Assembly (NCBI GenBank): GCA_003246625.1
Contig: QJZR01000010.1
Coordinates: 1 to 64,000 of the forward strand
DNA from: Alphaproteobacteria bacterium
Lineage (GTDB): Bacteria; Pseudomonadota; Alphaproteobacteria; Rhodospirillales; Rhodospirillaceae
DNA: 64,000 nucleotides
Direction of reading: 5' to 3'
The stretch's first letter is position 1. The number at the start of each line of letters is the position of its first letter. Both the position numbers and the translations under genes were made by a program. Below, in pieces: positions 43,927 through 52,511 of this stretch. Under the pieces are notes generated by a model. That model did no database searches, was not told the DNA's origin, and saw only the letters and a list, made by a program, of their open reading frames with translations.

Positions 43927-44157
43927 ATGGAAAGCGACGGCATCAAGTCAAGCGGTGTAATGCGGCCCCAGGATCTTGGGGTGCGTCCGCAGGTGCGTCG
44001 TGTCTCGACCCAGATGTCCGGGTTCGAGGCGAATAGCGATTCGCAGGGCGCCGTCTCCAACCGCCGGGTGCCGGAAACCCAGAACCTGGTCTCCGCCAAC
44101 GGCCAAGTCTACGACCGTACCTCCCCGCGCGGCACCTACCTCAACATCCTGGTGTAA
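43927..44157 (+). CDS. Small unknown protein with -ILV C-terminus
   Basis: 76 residues, no signal or membrane segment, rich in Gln, Ser, Arg and Asn, and likely disordered (MESDGIKSSGVMRPQDLG… NRRVPETQNLVSANGQVYDR). It ends RGTYLNILV. The protein at 42431-42622 ends GRLLDILV, so the last residues seem to be a shared, perhaps recognised, tail. AGAAAG precedes the ATG. A possible promoter TTAAAC, 16-base spacer and TATGTC lies at 43857-43884, overlapping an ATACG/CGTAT inverted repeat. The intergenic repeat starts at its stop codon. Confidence 0.5.
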   Translation: MESDGIKSSGVMRPQDLGVRPQVRRVSTQMSGFEANSDSQGAVSNRRVPETQNLVSANGQVYDRTSPRGTYLNILV

Positions 44158-44353
44158 AACCAGGTCAGGGCGCCGCCCTGGACCCGCCGGGGTCGCGGAC
44201 CCCGGACCCCATAAGTTTTGATTTTTTGCGCGTAGCGCCATAAGCCCGTGCGTCGGCAACGGGAGATGTCGTCTGCCGCTACGCGGCGAAAACATAAGGG
44301 GGCTGGGGACCGAGTCCCCAGCAGGGTCCGGGGCGGCGCCCCGGCCTGGTTTT
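44155..44353. repeat. Structured intergenic repeat, copy A
   Basis: About 199 bases between a small gene and the end of ftsY. The ends are inverted (AAACCAGG…CCTGGTTT). The core contains a version of GCGCGTAGCGCCATAA and GCCGCTACGCGGCGAAA, and the flanks hold hairpins CCGGGGTCGCGGACCCCGG and GCTGGGGACCGAGTCCCCAG. Likely works as a two-sided transcript end for the convergent genes. Confidence 0.8.
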
Positions 44354-45284
44354 ACGGCAGGCCCATCAAGCCGCGGGCATAGTCGCGGGCGGAGAACGGG
44401 CGCAGGTCCTCCGCCGCCTCGCCGACGCCGACGAAGTGCACCGGCAGGCCGTGCTTTTCCGCCAGGGCGACGATCACGCCGCCCTTGGCGGTGCCGTCCA
44501 GCTTGGTCATCGCCAAGCCGTCGACGTGGACCATCTGGCGGAAGATTTCCACCTGCTGGTGGGCGTTCTGGCCGGTGGTGGCGTCGAGCACCAGAAGAGT
44601 GGTGTGCGGCGCGTCGGGCACCTGCTTCTTGAGGACGCGGGAAATCTTTTCCAGTTCGGTCATCAGTTCGGCGCGGTTGTGCAGGCGTCCGGCGGTGTCG
44701 ATCAGCAGCACGTCGTCCTTGCGCGCGGTGGCCAGTTTCAGGGCGTCGAAGGCGACCCCCGCCGCGTCGGCGCCGGTTTCGCGCGCCATCACCGGGCAGC
44801 CGGTGCGCTGGCCCCAGACCTGAAGCTGTTCGACGGCGGCGGCGCGGAAGGTGTCGCCCGCCGCCAGCACCACCTTGCGGCCTTCGTCGGTCAGTTGCCG
44901 GGCGATCTTGCCGATGGTGGTGGTCTTGCCCGCGCCGTTGACGCCGACCACCAGCACCACGTGGGGCTTTTTCTCGGGGTCGAGGATCAGGGGCTTGGCC
45001 ACCGGTTCCAGGATCTTTTCGATCTCGGCGGCCAGGTGTTCGCGTACCTCGGTTTCGCTGGTGTCGCGGCCCAGGCGGGCGGCGCGCAGGGCCTCGGCCA
45101 GGCGGGCGGCGGTGGCGACGCCGATGTCGGCGGTGATCAGCAGGTCCTCGAGGTCGGCCAGCGCCGCCTCGTCCAGCTTGCCGCCGCCGAACAGGGAGCC
45201 GATTCCCGCCCCCAGGCGGGAGGAGGAGCGCGCCAGTCCCGCGCGCAGCCGGGCCAGCCAGCCGGATTGCCGTTCTTCGCTCAT
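44352..45284 (-). CDS. ftsY: Signal recognition particle receptor FtsY
   Basis: 310 residues, a short FtsY with little of the acidic A domain. The N-domain runs from ~15 to ~105 and the GTPase from ~108. GVNGAGKTTTIGKIA near 113-127, AAGDTFRAAAVEQL near 141-154, DTAGR near 199, and TKLDGTAKGG near 256-265 mark it as the receptor rather than Ffh. It docks SRP-bound ribosomes at the membrane; its partner Ffh is at 48668-50101. The start overlaps the mtaB stop by ATGA. Confidence 0.96.
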   Translation of the reverse strand: MSEERQSGWLARLRAGLARSSSRLGAGIGSLFGGGKLDEAALADLEDLLITADIGVATAARLAEALRAARLGRDTSETEVREHLAAEIEKILEPVAKPLILDPEKKPHVVLVVGVNGAGKTTTIGKIARQLTDEGRKVVLAAGDTFRAAAVEQLQVWGQRTGCPVMARETGADAAGVAFDALKLATARKDDVLLIDTAGRLHNRAELMTELEKISRVLKKQVPDAPHTTLLVLDATTGQNAHQQVEIFRQMVHVDGLAMTKLDGTAKGGVIVALAEKHGLPVHFVGVGEAAEDLRPFSARDYARGLMGLP

Positions 45285-46549
45285 GCCAGGGTCCCAAGCA
45301 AGGAGGTGCCGTCGCTGCCGCCGATGGCGACGGTTGCGACCGTGCCAACCGAGGCGGCGGGCGTCAAGCCCGGATCGTCCAACTTGACCGGCAGATAGTG
45401 GTCGGAATGCCCCTGGCCGGGGTTTTCCAGCAGCACGCGGGCGGTGCGCCCGACCCATCCTTGCAGCAGTTCGGCCATCCGCCGGGCCCCGGCGTCGCGC
45501 AGGGCGCGGGCGCGTTCCTTGACCACGTCGCCCTTCACCTGCGGCATCTTCGCCGCCGGGGTGCCGGGGCGCGGCGAGAAGGGAAAGACGTGCAGGTGGG
45601 TGATTTCCGCCTCGTCGACCAGGGCCAGGCCGTTTGCGAACATCTCGTCGGTTTCGGTGGGGAACCCGGCGATGATGTCGGCGCCGATGGCGATGTCGGG
45701 GCGTTCGGCGCGCAGGCGGTGGGCCAGGTCGACGACGTCGGCGCGGGTATGGCGGCGTTTCATCCGCTTCAGGATCATGTCGTCGCCCGCCTGCACCGAC
45801 AGATGCAGGTGCGGCAGCAGTCGGGGCTCGGAAACCAGCAGGCGGAACAGGCCGTCGTCCACCCCCACCGGGTCGAGGGAGGTCAGGCGCAGGCGGGTCA
45901 TTTCCGGCACCTCGTCCAGCAGGTGGCGCACCAGGCCGCCGAGGCCGGGGCCGTCCGCCATGTCGGCGCCGTAGGAGGTGATGTCGACGCCGGTCAGCAC
46001 GATCTCGGCGACGCCCGAGGCGATCAGCCCCCTGATCTCGCGGGCGATGCGTTCCGGCGTCTGGCTGCGGTTGGGGCCGCGGGCGAAGGGAATGATGCAA
46101 AAGGTGCAGCGGTGGTCGCAGCCCTGCTGCACCTGGACGAAGGCGCGGCTGCGGCCCTCGAACCCCTCCAGCAGATGGGCGGAGGTCTCGCGCGCGGTCA
46201 TGATGTCGGTGACGCGGATGGTTTCCCCGGCGTCGGCGGCATAGGCGGCGGGGTCCATCTTTTCGCGGTTGCCCAGCACCCGCGTCACCCCCTCCATGGT
46301 CGCGTAGCGTTCGGGGGCCAGTTGCGCTGCGCAGCCGGTGACGACGATGCGGGCGTCCGGGTTCTCGCGGTGCAGCTTGCGGATGGTCTGGCGCACCTGG
46401 CGCTCCGCCTCGGCCGTCACCGCGCAGGTGTTGACGATGATCGCGTCGGACATGCCCGCCGCCTCGGCGTGCCCGCGCATCAACTCCGATTCATAGGCGT
46501 TCATGCGGCAGCCGAAGGTGACGACGCGGGGATGGGCGCCGTCGCTCAT
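45281..46549 (-). CDS. mtaB: tRNA t6A37 methylthiotransferase MtaB
   Basis: 422 residues with the three domains of radical-SAM methylthiotransferases. The N-terminal UPF0004 domain has three Cys (FGCRMN, NTCAV, TGCAA), the radical-SAM cluster is CDHRCTFC near residues 153-160, and a TRAM-like end follows. It adds a methylthio group to t6A37 in tRNAs decoding ANN codons. It overlaps dapF upstream and ftsY downstream by 4 bases each, so dapF-mtaB-ftsY is one operon. Confidence 0.93.
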   Translation of the reverse strand: MSDGAHPRVVTFGCRMNAYESELMRGHAEAAGMSDAIIVNTCAVTAEAERQVRQTIRKLHRENPDARIVVTGCAAQLAPERYATMEGVTRVLGNREKMDPAAYAADAGETIRVTDIMTARETSAHLLEGFEGRSRAFVQVQQGCDHRCTFCIIPFARGPNRSQTPERIAREIRGLIASGVAEIVLTGVDITSYGADMADGPGLGGLVRHLLDEVPEMTRLRLTSLDPVGVDDGLFRLLVSEPRLLPHLHLSVQAGDDMILKRMKRRHTRADVVDLAHRLRAERPDIAIGADIIAGFPTETDEMFANGLALVDEAEITHLHVFPFSPRPGTPAAKMPQVKGDVVKERARALRDAGARRMAELLQGWVGRTARVLLENPGQGHSDHYLPVKLDDPGLTPAASVGTVATVAIGGSDGTSLLGTLA

Positions 46550-47418
46550 GCCGGATCGTCCATGGGGCACAGGTCGCCGATCGCCCCTTCGAAGGCCAGT
46601 TCGGCGGGACCGGTCATCAGCACGTGACCGTTTTCCGCCCAGGTGATGCGCAGGGAGCCGCCGTCCAGGATCACTTCCGCCTTGCGGTCGGTCAGACCCC
46701 GCCGCGCCGCCGCCACCAGCGCGGCGCAGGCGCCGGTGCCGCAGGCCTGGGTGATGCCGACGCCGCGTTCCCAAACCCGCATGCGCAGGCGGCCGTTCCC
46801 GGCGACGGAAACCGCCTCGACGTTGGTCTTTTCCGGGAACAGGGGATGGGTCTCGATCACCGGTCCCAGGGTGGACAGGTCCACCGCCTCGGCGTCGGCG
46901 ACGAAGAACACCGCGTGCGGGTTGCCCATCGACACCGCCACCGGATATTCCAGCGCCCCCATCAGAATCGGCAACGACAGGGTGTCGCACGCCTCGGCCA
47001 GGGGAATCTCGTCCCACTTCAGACGGGCGGCTCCCATGTCGGCGGTGACCTTGCCGTCGCCCGCGGCGACGGCGCGGATCAGTCCGGCGCGGGTGCGCAA
47101 CGTCGCCTCGCCATGGCCGCTTTCTTCCATCAGCAGACGGGCGACGCAACGGGTGGCGTTGCCGCAGGCGGACACCTCCGTCCCGTCGGCGTTGAAAATG
47201 CGCATGAAGGCGTCGGCGGTCGCGTCGCCCGGTTCGATGGCGATGACCTGGTCGCAGCCGATGCCGCGCCGCCGGTCGGCCACCGCCGCCGCCTGGGCGG
47301 GGGACAGCGCCAGGGCATGCTTGCGCGCGTCGAAAACCACGAAATCGTTGCCGAGACCGTGCATCTTGCGGAAGGGCCGTCCCCGCAGGGCGGCGAAAGC
47401 GGCGTGTGCGGTGTTCAT
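46546..47418 (-). CDS. dapF: Diaminopimelate epimerase
   Basis: 290 residues. Both catalytic Cys are in place: SACGNATRC near 81-89 and TQACGTGACAALVA near 222-235. The N-terminal FRKMHGLGNDFVVFD is typical. It converts LL-DAP to meso-DAP for lysine and peptidoglycan. First gene of the dapF-mtaB-ftsY operon; the gap upstream holds a structured repeat. Confidence 0.95.
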   Translation of the reverse strand: MNTAHAAFAALRGRPFRKMHGLGNDFVVFDARKHALALSPAQAAAVADRRRGIGCDQVIAIEPGDATADAFMRIFNADGTEVSACGNATRCVARLLMEESGHGEATLRTRAGLIRAVAAGDGKVTADMGAARLKWDEIPLAEACDTLSLPILMGALEYPVAVSMGNPHAVFFVADAEAVDLSTLGPVIETHPLFPEKTNVEAVSVAGNGRLRMRVWERGVGITQACGTGACAALVAAARRGLTDRKAEVILDGGSLRITWAENGHVLMTGPAELAFEGAIGDLCPMDDPA

Positions 47419-47479
47419 AGCCTGCTATTAAGGGATGCGCGGCCGGGAAGTCCAGGGGAAAACCGGGAGAAGGCGGAAC

Positions 47480-47650
47480 AGGAAAAACCCTTGCGAGGGG
47501 CCTTGGCCCCCTCGCGCACCCCATTCGTAAGGTTCTTGCGCGGAGCGCGATAAAGCCATCACGCGGCGTGATGGTCGATTGCCGCTACGCGGCGAAAGAA
47601 ACCTCATGGGAGGTGCGGAGGGGCTGCGTCCCTCCGCGACGTTTTTGTTT
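47480..47650. repeat. Structured intergenic repeat, copy B
   Basis: About 170 bases. Core GCGCGGAGCGCGATAAAGCC, then CATCACGCGGCGTGATG and GCCGCTACGCGGCGAAA; flanking hairpins GCGAGGGG…CCCCTCGC and GCGGAGGG…CCCTCCGC. It lies in the gap between the dapF start and the ferredoxin-like gene's end. Confidence 0.82.
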
Positions 47651-48430
47651 TCACCGGTCGCGGAGCAGCGGGCCGAAGTTTTGGACGAAGGCGCGCATGT
47701 GGAATTCCGCCTGCGCCTGGCCATAGGCGTATTCGCGTCCCACCGGGCAGGCGTGGCGGGCGTGGCAGCCGTTCATCAGGCAGGCGTGGCCGGTCAGGGT
47801 TTCCAGGTAGTCCAGGCAGCGGCGGGCGTCATAGCCGTCCTTGGTGATGGCGCCGCTTTGGCAGGCGGACAGGCAGGGGCGGTCGACGCAGCCGTCGCAG
47901 GGGTTGGTCGCCCGGGGCGCCGGGCTGGCGAGGGCGGGGTCGGCCTTGGGCGACAGCAAAGCGGCGCGCAGGCCGAACCAGGTGCCGTAGCGGGGGTGGA
48001 TGGCGGGGGCCATCGGCGAGGGGAAGAACGCCCCGGCCTTTTCCCCCCAGGCGTGGAAGGGCAGGAACGGCGGGCCGGCGAAGGGATAGACCGCCTCCAT
48101 GCCGAATTCGGCGGCCAGCGGTTCGATCGTCCGGCGGGTCCAGGAGTCCAGGGGGTGGGCTTCCTCCCGCCGTGCCGCCTGAAAGGCGCGCCACATCGCC
48201 GGTCCGGCGTTGCCGACCAGGACGACGGCGCGCGGGACCAGCCCGTTCGACAGGGCCGGCACGCCGTCGCCCGCATCCGGGGCGAATTCCCCGAGGACGA
48301 TCAGGCCGTGCTGGGCGAGGCGGAGCGCCAGGGCGGAGGCGCAGGACTCTTCCGTGCGTGGAGTGTCGTCGTCGAGGTTGCGGCGTTTGTGGGATGCGGA
48401 CACGGGGGACGCCTTCCGTAAAAGTGACAT
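47651..48430 (-). CDS. Ferredoxin-like 4Fe-4S protein (QueG-related C-terminus)
   Basis: 259 residues from the ATG at 48430; a GTG at 48403 with GGAAGG upstream is a good alternative start. Residues ~60-165 are a non-cluster domain. Near 178-232 two cysteine groups appear: NPCDGCVDRPCLSACQSGA, and RRCLDYLETLTGHACLMNG with CHARHACPVG, enough for one or two 4Fe-4S clusters. The arrangement recalls the ferredoxin part of QueG (epoxyqueuosine reductase), but the cobalamin part is not evident. Redox partner unknown. Confidence 0.72.
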   Translation of the reverse strand: MSLLRKASPVSASHKRRNLDDDTPRTEESCASALALRLAQHGLIVLGEFAPDAGDGVPALSNGLVPRAVVLVGNAGPAMWRAFQAARREEAHPLDSWTRRTIEPLAAEFGMEAVYPFAGPPFLPFHAWGEKAGAFFPSPMAPAIHPRYGTWFGLRAALLSPKADPALASPAPRATNPCDGCVDRPCLSACQSGAITKDGYDARRCLDYLETLTGHACLMNGCHARHACPVGREYAYGQAQAEFHMRAFVQNFGPLLRDR

Positions 48431-48509
48431 AGAATGTTTCTATGGTTGCTTATCTTCGTTCCTGATCAATGTGGGGTGTGGGCGCGGTTCGGCCAAGGGG
48501 GGCTTTGAT

Positions 48510-48538
48510 CTTGACTCCGGGCGGCGGATTGCGTATGT
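48510..48538 (+). promoter_or_regulatory. Candidate promoter of ffh
   Basis: TTGACT, 17-base spacer, TATGTC, about 130 bases upstream of the ffh start in the 237-base gap after the divergent ferredoxin-like gene. Confidence 0.45.
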
Positions 48539-48667
48539 CTGCCGCTCTTCCGGTGTCGAATTGGCGCGGTTTCGCGCTTGACGCTTCCGAGGAAGTCCGT
48601 CCGTCCGCGAGGGTTCGCGCACGGGCGCGTTGGGTTTTGGGCGGTTTTCGCCGTAACGGATGGACCG

Positions 48668-50101
48668 ATGTTCGAGAGCCTGAGCGATCGTCTGGGCGGG
48701 ATTTTCGACAAGCTGAAGCGTCGCGCGACGCTGTCGGCCGTCGACGTCGACGCCGCGATGCGCGAGATTCGCGTCGCGCTGCTGGAGGCCGACGTCGCCC
48801 TGCCGGTGGTCAAGGACTTCGTCGCCCGGGTGCGCGAGGAAGCCCTGGGGCAAGAGGTCATCCGCTCGGTGACGCCGGGCCAGATGGTGGTGAAGATCGT
48901 CCACGACGCCCTGGTCGAGACCTTGGGCTCGGACGCCACCGAACTCGACCTCGCGGCGGTGCCGCCGGTGCCGATCCTGATGGTCGGCCTGCAGGGTTCG
49001 GGCAAGACCACCACCTCGGCGAAGATCGCGCTTCGCCTGAAGGAAAAGGACAAGAAGAAGGTCCTGCTCGCCTCGCTCGACGTTTATCGTCCGGCGGCGC
49101 AAGAGCAATTGGCGCAGTTGGCGCGGCAGGCGGACGTCGCCGCCCTGCCGGTGATCGTGGGCGAGATGCCGGTGTCGATCGCCAAGCGCGCCATGGAGAT
49201 GGGCCGCAAGGAAGGCTTCGACGTCGTCATCCTGGACACCGCGGGCCGCCTGCACATCGACGAAGCGTTGATGGACGAGGTGGCGAAGGTCCGCGACGTG
49301 GCCAAGCCGCACGAAACCCTTCTGGTCGCCGACGCGATGACCGGTCAGGACGCGGTGACCCTGGCGCGCGAATTCAACGAGAAGGTGGGCATCACCGGCA
49401 TCGTGCTGACCCGGATCGACGGCGACGCGCGGGGCGGCGGCGCGCTGTCGATGCGCGCGGTGACCGGCAAGCCGATCAAGTTCCTGGGCGCGGGCGAAAA
49501 GCTCGACAAGCTGGAGGTCTTCCACCCCGACCGCATCGCCGGGCGCATCCTGGGGATGGGCGACGTGGTGTCGCTGGTCGAGAAGGCGGCGGAGACCTTC
49601 CAGGCGGACGAGGCGGAAAAGCTTGCCAAGAAGATGCTGTCGGGCAAGTTCGACCTCGAGGACATGCTGGGGCAGCTGAAGCAGCTGCGCAAGATGGGCG
49701 ACGTCAAGGGTTTGCTCGGCATGTTGCCGGGCATCGCCAAGGTGAAGAAGCAGTTGGACGCGGCGAACGTCGACGATTCGCTGCTGAAGCGGCAAGAGGC
49801 GATCATCCTGTCGATGACGCTCAAGGAACGTCACGCCCCCGATCTGATCAAGGCGTCGCGCAAGAAGCGCATCGCCGCCGGTTCCGGCACCTCGGTGCAA
49901 GAGGTCAACAAGCTCCTCAAGCAGTTCGAGCAGATGGAGCTGATGATGAAACGGATGAAGAAGCTGGGAATGAAGGGCGGTATGCCCCCCGGGTTCGGCG
50001 GCGGCATGCCGCCCGGACTGGGCGGTGGCGGTCTGCCCCCCGGCGGCTTCGGCGGAGGGTTCCCCCCGGGCGGTTTTCCGGGCGGGTTCAAGTTCAAGTA
50101 G
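48668..50101 (+). CDS. ffh: Signal recognition particle protein Ffh
   Basis: 477 residues. N-domain 1-~90, GTPase domain with GLQGSGKTTTSAKIA near 106-120, LDVYRPAAQEQL near 136-147, DTAGR near 189-193 and TRIDGDARGGGAL near 244-256. The Met-rich M domain (~300-435) holds MELMMKRMKKLGM. The final ~45 residues are an extended low-complexity tail of Gly, Pro, Phe and Met (GGMPPG repeats) before FKFK. Ffh binds 4.5S RNA and signal sequences. First gene of the ffh-rpsP-rimM-trmD-rplS run. Confidence 0.97.
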   Translation: MFESLSDRLGGIFDKLKRRATLSAVDVDAAMREIRVALLEADVALPVVKDFVARVREEALGQEVIRSVTPGQMVVKIVHDALVETLGSDATELDLAAVPPVPILMVGLQGSGKTTTSAKIALRLKEKDKKKVLLASLDVYRPAAQEQLAQLARQADVAALPVIVGEMPVSIAKRAMEMGRKEGFDVVILDTAGRLHIDEALMDEVAKVRDVAKPHETLLVADAMTGQDAVTLAREFNEKVGITGIVLTRIDGDARGGGALSMRAVTGKPIKFLGAGEKLDKLEVFHPDRIAGRILGMGDVVSLVEKAAETFQADEAEKLAKKMLSGKFDLEDMLGQLKQLRKMGDVKGLLGMLPGIAKVKKQLDAANVDDSLLKRQEAIILSMTLKERHAPDLIKASRKKRIAAGSGTSVQEVNKLLKQFEQMELMMKRMKKLGMKGGMPPGFGGGMPPGLGGGGLPPGGFGGGFPPGGFPGGFKFK

Positions 50102-50203
50102 GCCGGGTTTCCGGCGATTGAGTTTGGGCGGCATGCCGCCCATCGGGTTCGTCCCGGGGTTCCGGGGCGGAAGGTACACACAAGAACGAAGGGCAAGAAC
50201 AGA

Positions 50204-50581
50204 ATGCTTCGTATTCGTTTGACTCGCGGCGGCGCCAAGAAGCGCCCCTTCTACCGTATCGTGGTCGCCGATTCCCGCGCGCCGCGCGACGGCCGCTTCA
50301 TCGAAAAGCTCGGGAGCTACAACCCGATGCTGCCGAAGGAGCACGCCGATCGTCTGATCCTCAAGGAAGAGCGCGTGAAGTACTGGCTGGGCGTCGGCGC
50401 CCTGCCGTCGGACCGCGTGGCGCGTTTCCTCGGTCTGACCGGCGTCGCTCCGGCTCCGGCGCTGCCGACCGAGCAGACCAAGAAGTCCGCGCCGAAGGCG
50501 AAGGCGCAGGAACGCGCCGCGGAGAAGGCGAAGGCTGCCGCCGAGGCCGCCGAAGCCGCCGCCGCTCCCGCCGAGGCTTAA
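50204..50581 (+). CDS. rpsP: 30S ribosomal protein S16
   Basis: 125 residues. The core [20 protein letters not shown] and [20 protein letters not shown] is standard S16, over ~80 residues. The last ~40 residues form an Ala/Lys/Glu-rich tail, a common lineage extension in alphaproteobacteria. 102 bases downstream of ffh. Confidence 0.98.
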   Translation: MLRIRLTRGGAKKRPFYRIVVADSRAPRDGRFIEKLGSYNPMLPKEHADRLILKEERVKYWLGVGALPSDRVARFLGLTGVAPAPALPTEQTKKSAPKAKAQERAAEKAKAAAEAAEAAAAPAEA

Positions 50582-50603
50582 GGTCCTGACGGGCGAGGCG
50601 AAG

Positions 50604-51140
50604 GTGAGCGTGGAAAACGGCCGAATCTGCCTGGGCGTCATCGTCGGCGCGCACGGCATCAAGGGCGATGTCCGCGTCAAGCCGTTCACCGCCGAGCCCG
50701 AGGACGTGGGCGCCTATGGCCCTCTCTCCGACGCGCCGGGAACGCGGACTTTCCGCATCACGGTGCGGAGCGTGGTCAAGGGCGCGGTGGTGGCGAAGGT
50801 CGACGGCGTCGCGGACCGCGACGCGGCGGAGGCCCTGAAGGGCATCTCGCTTTACGTGGACCGTGACCGCCTGCCCGCGCCGGAGGACGAGGACACCTTC
50901 TACCACGCCGATCTGATCGGGCTTCGCGCCGAAGCCCCGGACGGCAGCCCCCTGGGGCAGGTGGCGGCGGTGTTCGACCACGGGGCGGGCGACATTCTGG
51001 ACATCCGGGGCACGGATGGCCGGGTGGTATCGGTACCGTTCACCAAGGCGGTGGTGCCGCTGGTGGACGTGACGGCAGGACGCATCGTCGTCGCCATGCC
51101 CGAGTGGCTGGCGGACGACGCGGCGGGAGAGGACGAATGA
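50604..51140 (+). CDS. rimM: Ribosome maturation factor RimM
   Basis: 178 residues, GTG start with GGGCGAGGCGAAG ahead. N-terminal RimM domain ([20 protein letters not shown]) and C-terminal PRC-barrel ([11 protein letters not shown]… [16 protein letters not shown]). It assists 30S head maturation around S19. The end overlaps trmD by ATGA. Confidence 0.95.
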   Translation: MSVENGRICLGVIVGAHGIKGDVRVKPFTAEPEDVGAYGPLSDAPGTRTFRITVRSVVKGAVVAKVDGVADRDAAEALKGISLYVDRDRLPAPEDEDTFYHADLIGLRAEAPDGSPLGQVAAVFDHGAGDILDIRGTDGRVVSVPFTKAVVPLVDVTAGRIVVAMPEWLADDAAGEDE

Positions 51141-51913
51141 CGGCGAACCTTCCGGGGACGGAAGACGCGGGACGGGATGAGCGGCCGTCGCGGCCATGGC
51201 TGGCGACGGTTCTGACCATCTTTCCCGGCATGTTCCCGGGGGCCTTGGGGTTCTCGCTGGCCGGACGCGCGCTGGAACGCGGCGTCTGGGAAGTGGCGGC
51301 GGCGAACCTGCGCGATTTCGCTCTCGACCGCCACGGCACCGTGGACGACACGCCGTTCGGAGGCGGGCCGGGCATGGTGATGCGACCCGACGTGCTGGAC
51401 CGGGCGATCCGGTCGGCGCGCGAGGCGGCGGGAGACCGCGCCGGGCCGTTGATCTATTTCACGCCGCGCGGGCGGCGCCTGGACCAGAAGCGGGTCCGGG
51501 AGCTGGCCGCCGGGCCGGGCGCGACCTTGTTGTGCGGCCGGTTCGAAGGCGTCGACGAGCGCCTGCTGGAGGCGCACGAAGTCGAGGAAATCAGTCTCGG
51601 CGACTTCGTGCTCTCGGGCGGGGAACTGCCGGCGACGGTGCTGCTGGATGCGGTGGTGCGGTTGCTGCCCGGGGTTCTGGGCGCGGCGGAATCGCTCGAC
51701 GAGGAGAGTTTCGAGCGCGGCTTGCTGGAATATCCCCAGTACACGCGCCCGCAAGTTTGGGCCGGACGGCCCGTACCGGATGTGCTGAATTCCGGTCATC
51801 ACGCCGAAATCGCGGCGTGGCGGCGGATGAAGGCGGAGGAAGTCACAAGGATCAGGCGACCCGATCTCTGGGAAGCCTACCAGGCGTCCCAAGGACGGAA
51901 GGAAGAGGAATAG
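51137..51913 (+). CDS. trmD: tRNA (guanine-37-N1)-methyltransferase TrmD
   Basis: 258 residues. The SAM-binding trefoil knot is visible: [13 protein letters not shown] near 132-144 and [16 protein letters not shown] near 152-167; the catalytic Asp lies in [11 protein letters not shown] near 219-229. There is a ~20-residue N-terminal extension before [15 protein letters not shown]. Methylates G37 next to the anticodon to prevent frameshifting. Confidence 0.96.
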   Translation: MTANLPGTEDAGRDERPSRPWLATVLTIFPGMFPGALGFSLAGRALERGVWEVAAANLRDFALDRHGTVDDTPFGGGPGMVMRPDVLDRAIRSAREAAGDRAGPLIYFTPRGRRLDQKRVRELAAGPGATLLCGRFEGVDERLLEAHEVEEISLGDFVLSGGELPATVLLDAVVRLLPGVLGAAESLDEESFERGLLEYPQYTRPQVWAGRPVPDVLNSGHHAEIAAWRRMKAEEVTRIRRPDLWEAYQASQGRKEEE

Positions 51914-51916
51914 GTC

Positions 51917-52342
51917 ATGAACATCATCGAAACGCTCGAAGCCGAACAGATCGCGAAGCTGGTCGAAAAGCGGCCGGTCCCGGAATTCAAGCCGGGCGAC
52001 ACGCTCCGCGTCCACACCCGCGTCGTCGAAGGCGAACGCGAACGTATCCAGGTCTACGAGGGCCTGTGCATCGCCCGCCGCAACGCCGGCCTGAACTCGT
52101 CGTTCACCGTGCGTAAGATTTCCTTCGGCGAAGGCGTGGAACGCGTGTTCCCGCTGTACTCGCCGAACGTCGCGGAAATCGAAGTCACCCGCATCGGCAA
52201 GGTGCGCCGCGCCAAGTTGTACTACCTGCGTGCCCTGCGTGGCCGCGCCGCCCGCATCTCGGAAGATACCGCCGCGATGCTGAAGGCCCGCGCCCGCGCC
52301 GCCGAGGCCGCCGCCGCCGCGACCCCGGAAGACAAGGCGTAA
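51917..52342 (+). CDS. rplS: 50S ribosomal protein L19
   Basis: 141 residues. L19 motifs are [34 protein letters not shown] and [12 protein letters not shown]; an Ala-rich tail follows. It starts 3 bases after the trmD stop, so it is translated in the same operon. Confidence 0.97.
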   Translation: MNIIETLEAEQIAKLVEKRPVPEFKPGDTLRVHTRVVEGERERIQVYEGLCIARRNAGLNSSFTVRKISFGEGVERVFPLYSPNVAEIEVTRIGKVRRAKLYYLRALRGRAARISEDTAAMLKARARAAEAAAAATPEDKA

Positions 52343-52369
52343 GCCGACCCCTTCCGTCCGCTTCGGGCG

Positions 52370-52390
52370 CCGGGCGGCCTTGCCGCCCGG
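52370..52390 (+). terminator. Hairpin after rplS
   Basis: A perfect 9-bp stem (CCGGGCGGC / GCCGCCCGG) with a 3-base loop, 28 bases past the rplS stop. There is no T-tract, so termination would be weak or Rho-aided; leuC starts 120 bases on. Confidence 0.45.
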
Positions 52391-52511
52391 CGGCCGCGCG
52401 TTCGTCGCCGCGGGCTTGGCTTGCGGCGGAACGCGCATTATCTCGTTTAACCGGCCCGGGGCCGTGCCCGGGGTGAAGCGAAGTCTCCGTGTGCCCAAGG
52501 GAGCCCGACCG

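Noticed and set aside
49972-50095. Short tandem repeats near the end of ffh, resembling a repeat array
   Set aside because: They are in-frame codons for GGMPPG-type residues, with irregular spacing; not a CRISPR array.
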